The notes under the pieces: generated by a model
Databases searched by the model: none
What the model was told of the DNA's origin: nothing
Seen by the model: only the letters and a program-made list of their open reading frames with translations
Shown here: one piece after another, positions 20,943 through 28,668 of the stretch
Position numbering within the stretch: the first letter of the stretch is position 1
Layout of the letters: every line of letters begins with the position of its first letter
Made by a program: the position numbers and the translations under genes
From: a virus
Length of the DNA: 28,668 nt
Reading direction: 5' to 3' (one strand)
Virus record (IMG/VR): IMGVR_UViG_3300030116_000212
Location: 1-28,668 of that record

Positions 20943-21659
20943 ATGGATAAACAACAAGAACAAAATCAAGTAGAACAAACTGCTCAAACTACTGAGGAAG
21001 TTCAAACACCGATAGTAGAGGAAAAAACAAAAGAAAAAACTTTTACTAAAGATGAGCTGAATGAAATAGTAGAAAGAAGATTATTAAAAGACCGATTAGC
21101 AATAAATAAAAGATTAGGAGTTGATGATATAGACACAGCAGTCAATATAGTGAAGGCACAAAAAGATACAGAGGAAAAACAAAAAATACAAAAGGGTGAG
21201 TTTGAGGAAATATTGAAAAATAAAAGTCAAGAATGGAACAAAGAAAAAGCTAACCTTGAAAGTCAACTTAGAGATATTAAAATAAATAAATCTTTATTAT
21301 CTTCAGCATCAAAGAACAGGGCAATAAATCCAGACCAAGTTGTAGAATTATTAAATAAAAATATTAAATTAAATGAAACTGGTAATGTAGAAATACTAGA
21401 CAAAAACGGAATTGCAAGATATAACAGCAATGGGGAACTCTTAACAACTGACGAGTTAGTGCAAGAGTTTTTAACACAGAACCCACACTTTGTTAGTGCT
21501 ACTCCTAGTGGCTCTGGCTCTGTGTCAAATGTGGATAGAGGAGAACTCAGCTCCGTATTTAAAATTGAGGATTTAGATATGAGTAACCCAAAGGATAGAG
21601 AGAAGTATGCTAAGTGGAAACAAAAGCGTAACTCTCAACCAAGGGTAATAAACTCATAA
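20943..21659 (+). CDS. Capsid scaffolding protein (GP20/DUF4355-like)
   Basis: This 238-residue protein has the usual scaffold profile: a disordered Gln/Glu/Thr-rich N-terminus (QQEQNQVEQTAQTTEEVQTP). It continues with FTKDELNEIVERRLLKDRLA and a long coiled coil (about 70-115, KQKIQKGEFEEILKNKSQEW). Later come SASKNRAINPDQVVELLNKN and a C-terminal basic stretch that could bind the coat protein. It lies directly before the major capsid gene. It would guide prohead assembly and be expelled or degraded, perhaps by the nearby metallopeptidase-like protein. Confidence 0.85.
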   Translation: MDKQQEQNQVEQTAQTTEEVQTPIVEEKTKEKTFTKDELNEIVERRLLKDRLAINKRLGVDDIDTAVNIVKAQKDTEEKQKIQKGEFEEILKNKSQEWNKEKANLESQLRDIKINKSLLSSASKNRAINPDQVVELLNKNIKLNETGNVEILDKNGIARYNSNGELLTTDELVQEFLTQNPHFVSATPSGSGSVSNVDRGELSSVFKIEDLDMSNPKDREKYAKWKQKRNSQPRVINS

Positions 21660-21690
21660 TTTTTAATTTTTTTAATTTAATGGAGTTAAC

Positions 21691-22533
21691 ATGGCAAACG
21701 AAACTACAAGTAGTACTATATCAGAACTCTATACTGAGATAGTAGCAGAAGCGTTATTTGTTGCTAATGAGCAATCAATAATGAGAAACTTGGTCAGAAA
21801 CTACACTATTGCTGGTGGAGGTAAATCAGTAGAAGTACCTATTTACGGAACTGTATCAGCATCAGCAGTCAATGAAGCAACTGACCTATCAAACACAGCA
21901 GTAAACCCAACATCTGTTACAATAACAGCAACAGAAAAAGGAATTATGACTACACTAACTGATTTAGCAAGAAACTCAGCATCAAGGAATGTTGCTGGAG
22001 ATATTGGTAAGTTATTCGGTGAAGCTATAGCAAAGAAGATGGATCAAGATTTAATAGCTTTATTTGATGGATTTTCTACTAGCATAGGTGGTGCTGGAAC
22101 TGAATTAACTATAGACAATATATTTAAAGCAGTTGCAACACTAAGACAAGCTAATGTTCCTATGCCTTATTATGGGGTATTCAATCCAAAAGTTATCTAT
22201 AATGTAAAGAAATCATTAACGAATACTTTTGTAAATCCTAATGGTGGTGATCTACAGAATGAAGCTATGAGAACTGGTTTTATTGGAACTATAGCTGGTG
22301 TTCAAATATTTGAATCTTCTAACGTAGATGGAACAACTGATACAGATAATTGTAAAGGTGGTATCTTTTCTCAAGATGCTTTAGGTTTAGCAATGATGCA
22401 AGACTTAAAACTTGAAACTCAAAGAGATGCGTCTTTAAGAGCTGACGAAATTGTAGCTACAGCAGTTTATGGAGTTGGAGAACTTCATGATAGTTATGGT
22501 ATCGAGATGCTTAACGAATCTGTTATTAACTAA
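21691..22533 (+). CDS. Major capsid protein
   Basis: The 280-residue protein has the features of an HK97-fold coat: a helical N-terminus (TISELYTEIVAEALFVANEQ). It continues with GGGKSVEVPIYGTVSAS and TITATEKGIMTTLTDLARNS, a long helix with KKMDQDLIALFDGF, and a C-terminal domain (ATLRQANVPMPYYGVFNPKV, GTIAGVQIFESSNV, ATAVYGVGELHD). It follows scaffold and is followed by a terminator, the usual place for a coat gene. GGAGTTAAC precedes the ATG. No N-terminal delta domain or protease site is evident. Confidence 0.88.
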   Translation: MANETTSSTISELYTEIVAEALFVANEQSIMRNLVRNYTIAGGGKSVEVPIYGTVSASAVNEATDLSNTAVNPTSVTITATEKGIMTTLTDLARNSASRNVAGDIGKLFGEAIAKKMDQDLIALFDGFSTSIGGAGTELTIDNIFKAVATLRQANVPMPYYGVFNPKVIYNVKKSLTNTFVNPNGGDLQNEAMRTGFIGTIAGVQIFESSNVDGTTDTDNCKGGIFSQDALGLAMMQDLKLETQRDASLRADEIVATAVYGVGELHDSYGIEMLNESVIN

Positions 22534-22541
22534 ATTTGATG

Positions 22542-22561
22542 GGGTGGGTAACCACCCTTTT
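22542..22561 (+). terminator. Terminator after the major capsid gene
   Basis: GGGTGG (22542-22547) pairs with CCACCC (22552-22557) over a GTAA tetraloop and is followed by TTTT. It lies eight bases after the capsid stop. A partly effective terminator here would raise coat protein over the following connector and tail genes. Confidence 0.65.
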
Positions 22562-22577
22562 CAATTAGGAGATTAAA

Positions 22578-22757
22578 ATGACTACAGTAAAATTAGTAAA
22601 AGATGGAAAAGTTATTGAAAGAAGTAAAGTTGATTATGAGTACAATCAAGGTAACTGGGAGATCAGAGGTTGGAGTTTATACGAAGGTAAACCAAAAGCA
22701 CAACCTAAACTAGTAGAAGAACCAAAAAAGGCTAAACCTAAAAAGAAAGGTAAATAA
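22578..22757 (+). CDS. Small protein with a lysine-rich tail (59 aa)
   Basis: It encodes MTTVKLVKDGKVIERSKVDY, then GNWEIRGWSLYEGK and a Pro/Lys tail (EEPKKAKPKKKGK). TTAGGAGATTAAA precedes the ATG and the stop overlaps the next ATG by one base. A small beta domain plus a charged tail follows the capsid gene in many marine phages. A decoration or connector role is a guess; no homologue is recognised by motif. Confidence 0.65.
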   Translation: MTTVKLVKDGKVIERSKVDYEYNQGNWEIRGWSLYEGKPKAQPKLVEEPKKAKPKKKGK

Positions 22758-23233
22758 TGGCTACTACAGAATTTAGCGTAGCAAATTCTAACTTACAAGC
22801 TATACAACCGGATATATTAGGTTTTGGTATAACAGACTTTGGCGACCAGTTACAATTTGCAGAAAATGACGTATTGAGAAGAGTAAGAGAAGAATGGTGG
22901 GAAAGATACAGACACACAGTTCGATATAAAGATATTACAAAAGTTACGTCTGTTGAAATGACCAACAGCAAACTAACAAATGCACAATGGACACAATCCG
23001 TAGTCTATTTAGCATTATGGAAATATGTTTATCCTATACTAACAAAATGGCGTGACCCAGATACAGGAGAAGGTAAAGACACTTTCCAAGTACAAATAGA
23101 CTTTTACAGAGATAGATATGAAGAGGAATTTCAAGCTGTTTTAAGAGATGGCGTTGAGTATGATGAGGATAGTTCTGGAGCAGTAAGTGATTCAGAAAAA
23201 GAACCAATTCATCATTTAAGGTTAGTAAGATAA
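22757..23233 (+). CDS. Head-tail connector (adaptor) protein
   Basis: The 158-residue helical protein has FGITDFGDQLQFAENDVLRR, then VREEWWERYRHTV, a hydrophobic helix VVYLALWKYVYPILTKW, and a C-terminal part with DTFQVQIDFYRDRYEEEFQA and DGVEYDEDSSG. This helical arrangement and its place after the capsid gene fit the first head-completion adaptor (gp6-type). It would dock beneath the portal. Overlaps on both sides are one base. The family assignment rests on position and pattern. Confidence 0.7.
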   Translation: MATTEFSVANSNLQAIQPDILGFGITDFGDQLQFAENDVLRRVREEWWERYRHTVRYKDITKVTSVEMTNSKLTNAQWTQSVVYLALWKYVYPILTKWRDPDTGEGKDTFQVQIDFYRDRYEEEFQAVLRDGVEYDEDSSGAVSDSEKEPIHHLRLVR

Positions 23234-23697
23234 TGGAAGTTAAGGTTGAAGTAAATACTATCAACGTTGTAAACGAACTCAAAAGAATGACCAGAAAACA
23301 AAAATCAGCAGTAGAAAAAGCATTAAACAGAGTTTCTAATATGGCAATATTTATGATTACCAAAAGAACTCAAAGTGGAAAGCTACCAGACGGAGGGCAA
23401 ATGAGAGCCTATGCACCAGCTACAGTAAAAAGCAGAAAGAAAAGAGGTAGGCAAACTGGATTTGTAGATTTAACTGATACTGGCAAAATGTTTAGAAGTT
23501 TAGACTTTAAGACTGGTGGATTAAAAAGTACTTTGTTTTTTTCTAATATGGAAAGAAATAAAATTGCATCATATCACGATACTTTCGGTGTAGGTAAAAG
23601 TAAAATCACTAGACCTTTTTTCTCCATTGGTAACAAAGAAGAAGATAAGATTAGGCAAGAGTTTACAAAAACTTATTTCAAAGAAATGAAAATATGA
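23233..23697 (+). CDS. Head-tail joining / tail completion protein (HK97 gp10-like)
   Basis: The 154-residue basic protein has an N-terminal helix (INVVNELKRMTRKQKSAVEK). It continues with ALNRVSNMAIFMITKRTQSG, a beta region with GFVDLTDTGKMFRSLDFKTG, and a C-terminal RPFFSIGNKEEDKIRQEFTK. The layout (helix, KRTxxGxxPDG loop, LxxTGxMxxSL, then xRPFFxI) matches gp10/virion-morphogenesis proteins, which join head and tail. It sits between the adaptor and the tail terminator, as in HK97. Confidence 0.75.
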   Translation: MEVKVEVNTINVVNELKRMTRKQKSAVEKALNRVSNMAIFMITKRTQSGKLPDGGQMRAYAPATVKSRKKRGRQTGFVDLTDTGKMFRSLDFKTGGLKSTLFFSNMERNKIASYHDTFGVGKSKITRPFFSIGNKEEDKIRQEFTKTYFKEMKI

Positions 23698-24137
23698 GTA
23701 AAAGAGAAAACATTGCTGGTGATATAATTACTAAACTTGATGCAGTTACCAGTCCTATAGAGTTCAAAAAAATAACAAGAGAACCATTTGAAGTAGAAGA
23801 ACTTTCAGACGCACAGTTTCCAGCTTTATTTGTGCAATCTGGTGACGAAACAAGAGAAGTATCTAGCATAGGTGATACTGGTGCTGGTAGTTATAGAGGT
23901 TCTATTGATTTCTTAATCGTGGCTTTTGGTAAAGGTACAGATAGCAATATAGATACAGTTAGAAACCAACTGATAGAAGTTGTTGAAGAAACACTAGATA
24001 ATGATATAACTAGGAATGGTAATGCTTTAGATACACAGATTGTTGAAGCATCAACAGATGAGGGAACTATATACCCTTATGGTGGTGTAAGAATAACTGC
24101 TAGAGTAATTTATGAATTTACAAGAGGGAGTGCATAA
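23694..24137 (+). CDS. Tail terminator protein (gpU-like)
   Basis: The 147-residue protein has an N-terminal helix (SKRENIAGDIITKLDAVTSP). It continues with FPALFVQSGDETREVSSIGD and an alpha/beta domain with GSIDFLIVAFGKGTDSNIDT and LIEVVEETLDND, ending PYGGVRITARVIYEFTRG. This is the size, fold pattern and order of tail terminator proteins, which cap the tail tube below the connector. It overlaps the previous gene by four bases and the next by one. Confidence 0.72.
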   Translation: MSKRENIAGDIITKLDAVTSPIEFKKITREPFEVEELSDAQFPALFVQSGDETREVSSIGDTGAGSYRGSIDFLIVAFGKGTDSNIDTVRNQLIEVVEETLDNDITRNGNALDTQIVEASTDEGTIYPYGGVRITARVIYEFTRGSA

Positions 24138-24298
24138 TGGCTAAACAAGTAACTATGAAGAAAGGCGAAGATATTATTAAATGTTCTGAAGATCATATAG
24201 AGCATTTTGAAAACAACGGATACACTTTAGAAGGTGAAAAAAAAGTTACCAAAAAAAGTGAAAAAGTGGTAAAACAAAAAGATAAAGAAGAAAAATAA
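24137..24298 (+). CDS. Small lysine-rich protein (53 aa)
   Basis: It encodes MAKQVTMKKGEDIIKCSEDH, then IEHFENNGYTLEGEKK and a Lys/Glu tail. The N-terminal part looks like a small folded unit (KxGEDxIxCSxxxxxxFxxxGY), a pattern common in short phage head-tail region proteins. Its start overlaps the previous stop (TAATG). Role unknown. Confidence 0.62.
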   Translation: MAKQVTMKKGEDIIKCSEDHIEHFENNGYTLEGEKKVTKKSEKVVKQKDKEEK

Positions 24299-24321
24299 CA
24301 AACTATAACAAGGAGGTATAA

Positions 24322-24708
24322 ATGGCGACACATCATGGAAAAGAAGGAGTTGTGACAATAGGTGGAACAACACTTGGCAATGCAACTGGATTTACAGTAG
24401 ATACAACACACGATACAGTAGAAGATACTGCATTAGGTGATTCAATGAAATCATTTTTAGTTGGTAGAGGTACATATACTGCTAGTATAGATATGAACTT
24501 TGATGAAACTGATAGTGGACAAACTACGTTAGTACAAGGTGCAGAATTAACATTTGCATTTTTACCAGAGGGCAATGAATCTGGTGATAGAAAATTCTCT
24601 GGAACTGGTATTGTTACTGGAATGTCAGTAGGTGTAACTTTAGATGGTGTCACTACAAGAACTGTATCAATACAGGGAACAGGTGGACTAACTATAGGTA
24701 CTGTGTAA
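24322..24708 (+). CDS. Major tail tube protein
   Basis: This 128-residue beta-rich protein starts MATHHGKEGVVTIGGTTLGN and continues with FTVDTTHDTVEDTALGDSMK, RGTYTASIDMNFDETDSG, LTFAFLPEG and GIVTGMSVGVTLDGVTTRTV. These features fit the tail tube family of siphophages (VEDTALGD loop and G-x-Y-x-x-S-I). AAGGAGGTATAA gives it one of the strongest ribosome sites in the window, as expected for a high-copy protein. It precedes the chaperone and tape measure genes. Confidence 0.82.
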   Translation: MATHHGKEGVVTIGGTTLGNATGFTVDTTHDTVEDTALGDSMKSFLVGRGTYTASIDMNFDETDSGQTTLVQGAELTFAFLPEGNESGDRKFSGTGIVTGMSVGVTLDGVTTRTVSIQGTGGLTIGTV

Positions 24709-24720
24709 CAGTAGTATAGT

Positions 24721-25074
24721 ATGACTGACAATAAAATTGATTATTTTGATGGCATAAGAGATCATTTTAGTGCATTAGATACTAAGATTATTGAAGTGCC
24801 AGAGTGGGGTTTAGTTGGTGATAAAGCTATCCATTGTAAACCATTTAATATGATGGAAAAGCAAAAGATTTTTAAAGGTGCTAGTAATACTGATCTATTA
24901 GTTTTGATAGATGTTATTATAGAAAAATCACTTACAAAAGATGGTAAAAAAATGTTTACTGCTCAAGATGTATTAGGTTTTAAGACAAAAGCAGACACAA
25001 ACATTATAGCTGAAGTTTCCACAAAAATAATGGGTACTGATAACAAAGATTTAGAGGACAATAAAAAAAACTAA
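24721..25074 (+). CDS. Tail assembly chaperone, short form (gpG-like)
   Basis: The 117-residue protein lies between tail tube and tape measure, the standard place for the short chaperone. It contains HFSALDTKIIEVPEWGLVGD and NMMEKQKIFKGASNTDLLVL, then DVIIEKSLTKDGKKMFT. It ends with DLEDNKKN and a stop. The last codons form A AAA AAC at 25065-25071, and the -1 frame continues to 25244. It would bind the tape measure protein and recruit tail tube subunits. Confidence 0.82.
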   Translation: MTDNKIDYFDGIRDHFSALDTKIIEVPEWGLVGDKAIHCKPFNMMEKQKIFKGASNTDLLVLIDVIIEKSLTKDGKKMFTAQDVLGFKTKADTNIIAEVSTKIMGTDNKDLEDNKKN

Positions 25075-25244
25075 AAAATAATGCTGAGTTGCATAATATC
25101 TTTGGGTTAGCAGAAAAACTACATAAAACAGTCGCCGAAATTTTAGAAATGTCAGTTGATGAATTTTACTTGTGGGTAGCATACTTTGAAATTCAAAATG
25201 AAGAAAGAGAAAGACAAGAACGATTAGAAAGGGCAAGGCGATAA
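24721..25244 (+). CDS. Tail assembly chaperone, long frameshift form (gpGT-like)
   Basis: A -1 shift at A AAA AAC (25065-25071) joins the 117-residue short form to 57 more residues read from 25071, giving about 174. The extension reads LKNNAELHNIFGLAEKLHKT, then VAEILEMSVDEFYLWVAYFE and a charged helix ending RARR. That is the usual gpT-type domain. The shifted frame stops at 25242-25244, directly before the GTG of the tape measure gene. TGCTGA (25082-25087) and TTAGCA (25107-25112) could form a small downstream stem, but it is weak. The arrangement is a well-known feature of siphophages. Confidence 0.85.
25065..25071 (+). promoter_or_regulatory. Programmed -1 frameshift site A AAA AAC
   Basis: In the reading frame of the short chaperone the codons are AAT AAA AAA AAC TAA, so the heptamer A AAA AAC is in exact register for tandem -1 slippage. 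It lies one codon before the stop. The -1 frame continues as a typical gpT domain. Confidence 0.85.
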
Positions 25245-27269
25245 GTGGCAACTAAACAAGTTAATATAGACATCATAGCTAAAGACAAGACACGCCAAGC
25301 TATGCAGTCTGCTACTAAAGGAATAAACAGAGTAAAAGATTCTGTTTTTAATTTACGCAACGCCTTACTAGGTTTAGGTGCTGGTTTTGTTGCTAAAGGG
25401 TTTCTTGATACTGCAAGAGAAGTAGAAAGATTAAGAGTACGATTTAAATTTTTATTTGCTGATGCAAAAGAAGGTGAGAAAGCATTTAAAGGTTTAATTA
25501 AGTTTGCTGGTCAAGTACCTTTTTCATTAGCTGAAATTCAAAGAGGTTCGGCAAATCTATCGGTGGTTTCTAAAGATGCTGACGAATTAAATGAAATACT
25601 AAAAATAACTGGTGATATAGCATCTGCATCTGGATTAGATTTCCAAACAACTGCTGAACAATTACAAAGGGTATTTAGTGCTGGTATTAACTCTGCTGAT
25701 TTATTTAGAGAAAGAGGGGTTAGAGAATTATTAGGTTTTGAAGCTGGGGTTCAAATGAGTGCAGAAAAATCTAAAGAACATATTATCAAAGCATTTAGAG
25801 AAGGTACACTATCAATAGTGGGAGCTAGTGAAGAAATGGCTAAAACTTTTGATGGTACTCTTTCAATGATAGGTGATAAATTTAATTTATTTCAAATGGC
25901 AGTAATGGACGGAAAACCTTTTATTGCCTTAAAAACAAGTGCAGAATTAGTTGAAAAATCTTTAGCAGATAATTTTGGAAGTATAGAAAAATTTGCAGAA
26001 AAAGTTGGAGATTCTATTACACAAGCTACATTAAAAGTTTTATTATTTGGTGCTGGTATCATAGACACATTTCAACCAGTATTTAATTTTATAGGAAAAT
26101 CTATAGCTAATCTTGTAAATTTTGTTAGAGGATTACCACAACCTATTGCAACTATTGGTGTTATAGGGTTTTTGGCTATGGGTTTAAAGGGAAGATTAGT
26201 TGTAGGTGTTATTGCTGGTGCTATTGACCATATAAGAGCAATGTTTGGTGGTTTGTTAGATAGTGTAGGATTTGTTCAAAGAAAAACAGCAGAATTATTT
26301 AAATCATTAGGTTTAATAAGTGATGAAAGATTTAAGATTATGATGGATAGTGCTGAAGGATTTAAGAACAAAGCAAGTGAATTAAAAACACCAATCAAAG
26401 AATTAGAAGAAGCAATGGAACAAGCTGGAGAATCATCAAAACTAGTATTTAGTGGTTTAGATATGAGTATTGACATTACCAATATGAAAGCTGGAGGGTT
26501 AAAAGAAAAAATAGTCAATATGATGAAAGAAATAAATAAAGCTATAATTCAAGCTAATGCAGAAGGACTTGTAACAGCAGAAAGCAAAGACAAAACAGTA
26601 GCAAATTTAAGTTTGATGGGAGAAGCAGTTAAAAATTTTAAAGATGGGTTTATGGAATCAGTCAATGCTCAAAAGACTGGTATGGAACAAATTAAAGATA
26701 TAGGAAAACAAACTTTTGGAGAATTAAAAAAAACATTATCAGATTTTGTAATGACTGGTAAATTAAACTTTCAAGACTTTGCAAGAACTATTGTTAGAAG
26801 TTTTGTAGAAATGCTAATAGGTCAAGCAGTTAAAATGGCTTTTGCTAAATCTTTAGCACTTTTTAAAGCAAATCAAGTAGCAAAAGCAACAATGAGTGCT
26901 ATAACAAGTGCTGTAAACACTTTAACTAGTATGCCATTTCCATTAAATGTTGCTCTGGGAGCAAGTGCTTTAGCTTTTGCTATGGGTTTTGTAAATAAAA
27001 TAAAAGCATTTGAGAAAGGTGGTAGACCCCCAGTAGGAAGAGCAAGTATAGTTGGTGAGAAAGGTGCTGAACTATTTGTGCCAGATCAAGCTGGAACTAT
27101 TGTGCCAAATGATAAACTTGGAATGATGGGTAAACCAGTAACAGTAAATTTTAATATTAATACAGTTGATGCTACTGGGTTTGAGGAACTATTAGTAAAT
27201 AGCAGAGGGGTGTTAATTAACCTAATTAATAGTGCAGTAAATGAAAAGGGTCAGAGGGCGATTATATGA
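25245..27269 (+). CDS. Tape measure protein
   Basis: The 674-residue protein begins with a GTG that directly follows the frameshifted chaperone stop. The N-terminal part is helical (KQVNIDIIAKDKTRQAMQSA). It continues with QVPFSLAEIQRGSANLSVVS, hydrophobic segments near residues 303-325 (ATIGVIGFLAMGL) and 565-590 (FPLNVALGASALAFAMGFVN), and the C-terminal signature KGGRPPVGRASIVGEKGAEL followed by VPDQAGTIVPN. It sets tail length; at about 1.5 angstrom per residue this predicts a tail near 100 nm. It overlaps the next gene by four bases. Confidence 0.92.
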   Translation: MATKQVNIDIIAKDKTRQAMQSATKGINRVKDSVFNLRNALLGLGAGFVAKGFLDTAREVERLRVRFKFLFADAKEGEKAFKGLIKFAGQVPFSLAEIQRGSANLSVVSKDADELNEILKITGDIASASGLDFQTTAEQLQRVFSAGINSADLFRERGVRELLGFEAGVQMSAEKSKEHIIKAFREGTLSIVGASEEMAKTFDGTLSMIGDKFNLFQMAVMDGKPFIALKTSAELVEKSLADNFGSIEKFAEKVGDSITQATLKVLLFGAGIIDTFQPVFNFIGKSIANLVNFVRGLPQPIATIGVIGFLAMGLKGRLVVGVIAGAIDHIRAMFGGLLDSVGFVQRKTAELFKSLGLISDERFKIMMDSAEGFKNKASELKTPIKELEEAMEQAGESSKLVFSGLDMSIDITNMKAGGLKEKIVNMMKEINKAIIQANAEGLVTAESKDKTVANLSLMGEAVKNFKDGFMESVNAQKTGMEQIKDIGKQTFGELKKTLSDFVMTGKLNFQDFARTIVRSFVEMLIGQAVKMAFAKSLALFKANQVAKATMSAITSAVNTLTSMPFPLNVALGASALAFAMGFVNKIKAFEKGGRPPVGRASIVGEKGAELFVPDQAGTIVPNDKLGMMGKPVTVNFNINTVDATGFEELLVNSRGVLINLINSAVNEKGQRAII

Positions 27270-27874
27270 GTGGCACATTACCAGATACAAGGTTTGAAGC
27301 AATCAATCTACAAAGCAATCAGAAAACTTTATTCTCAGAAACAGATAGTGGCAAGTCTTTTAGAAGGCAGATACAAGGTCAAAGGTTTAGTTTTACCATA
27401 AGCTATCCACCTATGAAAAGGTCAGACTTTGCACCAATAATGGCTTTCATAATGAAACAAAGAAACAGAAAAGAAGATTTTACTATTACTATGCCAAGTT
27501 ACTTAAATGCACAAGGTAATGAAACAGGAACACTTTTAGTTAATGGTTCTCATAGTGCATCTGATACAACTATAGCAATAGATGGTTTTGCTGGAGATGG
27601 AGCTGGTAGACTAAAAGCTGGTGATCTATTGAAGTTTGCACACGATAAAGTCTATATGGTTGTAGAAGATGTAACCAGTTCAAGTAACTCAGCAACAGTA
27701 ACTATAGAGCCACCACTAAGAACTGCATTAGCTGATAATAGTGGGGTAATTTATGATTCAGTACCTTTCAAAGTTCATTTAACAAGTGACGTACAAGAAT
27801 TTCAAACAAATGAAAATGATGCTGATGGTAATTTATTATTTACTTATGAGTTTGATGTTATAGAGAGTTTATAA
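27266..27874 (+). CDS. Distal / minor tail protein (gpM-like position)
   Basis: The 202-residue protein is beta-rich: TRFEAINLQSNQKTLFSETD, then RQIQGQRFSFTISYPPMKRS, FAPIMAFIMKQRNRKEDFTI, an inserted domain with GTLLVNGSHSASDTTIAIDG, GDLLKFAHDKVYMVVEDV, and a C-terminal FTYEFDVIESL. The core fits minor tail proteins that form a ring at the tube end between tape measure and tip. It follows the tape measure with an ATGA overlap. The exact lambda equivalent is uncertain. Confidence 0.72.
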   Translation: MSGTLPDTRFEAINLQSNQKTLFSETDSGKSFRRQIQGQRFSFTISYPPMKRSDFAPIMAFIMKQRNRKEDFTITMPSYLNAQGNETGTLLVNGSHSASDTTIAIDGFAGDGAGRLKAGDLLKFAHDKVYMVVEDVTSSSNSATVTIEPPLRTALADNSGVIYDSVPFKVHLTSDVQEFQTNENDADGNLLFTYEFDVIESL

Positions 27875-28440
27875 TGGCTAGGGGTTTAACAAGTGCAGTA
27901 AAAACCGAACTAGCAACAGGTAATATAGAGCCAGTATTATTATTAGAAATAGGTTTTAGTACTCCAGTATATTTAACAAATGCAAGTTTTGACATTACTT
28001 CTAGCGTTTCTGGAAGCTCAAGAACTTATTTATCAAATGGTCATTTGAAAAGTATTACAGATATAAGTGAAACAAACGTGCCTACAAAGAATACATTAAG
28101 TATAAGTTTATCTGGTGTAGACCAAACTTATATAAGTGTAGCACTAAATGAGAACATAATTAATGATGATGTTTATATCTACAGAGGTTTTTTAAATAGT
28201 AGTTTGGCTTTAATATCTGACCCTTACTTATCTTTTTTTGGAACAATAGACGAATATAATATAAAAGATGATACCAATACTGCGTCTTTAGTTTTGAGTG
28301 TAACTTCACATTGGGGAAACTTTAGCAAAGTAAATGGCAGAACTACTACAGATAATTCACAACAAAAGGTATTTAGTGGCGACAAAGGTATGGAGTTCTC
28401 TGCACTAACTGTTAAAGATATAAAGTGGGGTAGAGTGTAA
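27874..28440 (+). CDS. Minor tail protein (DUF2163 / gpL-like)
   Basis: The 188-residue beta-rich protein has ARGLTSAVKTELATGNIEPV, then LLLEIGFSTPVYLTNASFDI, SITDISETNVPTKNTLSISL and DDVYIYRGFLNS, followed by FFGTIDEYNIKDDTNTASLV and a final SHWGNFSKVNGR. This resembles the DUF2163 type of distal tail component placed just upstream of gpJ. No Cys cluster is present, so an iron-sulphur site as in lambda gpL is not supported. It overlaps the previous gene by one base and abuts the tail tip gene. Confidence 0.72.
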   Translation: MARGLTSAVKTELATGNIEPVLLLEIGFSTPVYLTNASFDITSSVSGSSRTYLSNGHLKSITDISETNVPTKNTLSISLSGVDQTYISVALNENIINDDVYIYRGFLNSSLALISDPYLSFFGTIDEYNIKDDTNTASLVLSVTSHWGNFSKVNGRTTTDNSQQKVFSGDKGMEFSALTVKDIKWGRV

Positions 28441-28668
28441 ATGGGTTTATTTAAATCTATAAAAAGAGCTGTATCTAAAACTTTTGATTTTGTTGGAGAT
28501 TTAGTAGGTGACGTAATAGGCTGGTTAGTACCAGAACCAGAGATACCAGATTTTGGACAAGACTTCTCTGATGAAAATAATAGAGGTGCATTAGTAAATA
28601 AATTTAATGCTAATGCTCATATTCCAATAGTATATGGCACAAGAAAAGTTGGTGGTAATGTTGTATTT
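28441..28668 (+). CDS. Tail tip protein (gpJ-like), N-terminal part, 3' partial
   Basis: The frame is open to the right edge for 76 codons. The N-terminus MGLFKSIKRAVSKTFDFVGD is amphipathic; then LVGDVIGWLVPEPEIPDFGQ and NANAHIPIVYGTRKVGGNVV, a typical start of gpJ-family hub proteins. The C-terminal part of such a protein is at the left edge of the window. The remaining middle region is not in the window. Start chosen as the ATG right after the previous stop. Confidence 0.8.
   Translation, partial: MGLFKSIKRAVSKTFDFVGDLVGDVIGWLVPEPEIPDFGQDFSDENNRGALVNKFNANAHIPIVYGTRKVGGNVVF

Noticed and set aside
24333-24731. Minus-strand open frame of 132 codons opposite the tail tube gene
   Set aside because: It lies entirely antisense to a well-supported gene with a strong ribosome site, its protein is low-complexity Val/Pro/Ser, and every supported gene is on the + strand.

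Overview
The window is an AT-rich stretch of a tailed double-stranded DNA phage (Caudoviricetes, siphovirus-like by its long tape measure and tail-chaperone frameshift). All genes I support lie on the + strand. They are tightly packed, with many 1-4 base stop/start overlaps (TAATG, ATGA, TAGTG) and AAGGAG-type ribosome binding sites, so the host is a bacterium using Shine-Dalgarno initiation. The low GC, the DUF4055-like portal, the LamG and DUF7483-like fibres and the small lysine-rich proteins resemble uncultured marine phages, including those infecting AT-rich alphaproteobacteria. That host assignment is inference from remembered family resemblance.

Layout. Positions 2-5876 hold the 3' end of the tail tip (gpJ-like) gene, three adhesion or fibre-type proteins and a possible fibre-assembly protein. 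Positions 5845-7957 are the lysis region: two membrane proteins, an M15 peptidase endolysin and a 3TM-type holin, with an extended -10 promoter and strong inverted repeats ahead of the endolysin. Positions 7969-8428 hold three tiny very basic proteins and a terminator. Positions 8499-15206 form the early region. It opens with two near-identical promoter/operator/leader units and holds many small unknown genes, a lipoprotein, an OB-fold-like protein, an HNH protein, zinc-finger and HTH proteins, a PD-(D/E)XK nuclease and a DUF1376-type replication protein.

Positions 15182-28668 are packaging and morphogenesis: terS, terL, portal, three small basic proteins, a MuF-type protein fused to an HExxH metallopeptidase-like domain, scaffold, major capsid protein, connector and tail completion proteins, tail tube, tail assembly chaperones with an A AAA AAC slippery site, tape measure, two distal tail proteins and the 5' end of a gpJ-like gene.

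The window both starts and ends inside a gpJ-like gene: the N-terminus is at the right edge and the C-terminus at the left. The simplest reading is one nearly complete, circularly permuted phage genome missing the middle of that gene. No integrase, CI-type repressor, DNA or RNA polymerase, tRNA or CRISPR array is visible, so the phage is probably lytic and depends on host replication and transcription. No gene-free stretch exceeds about 200 bases; the largest, 8378-8569, holds a terminator and a promoter/operator.
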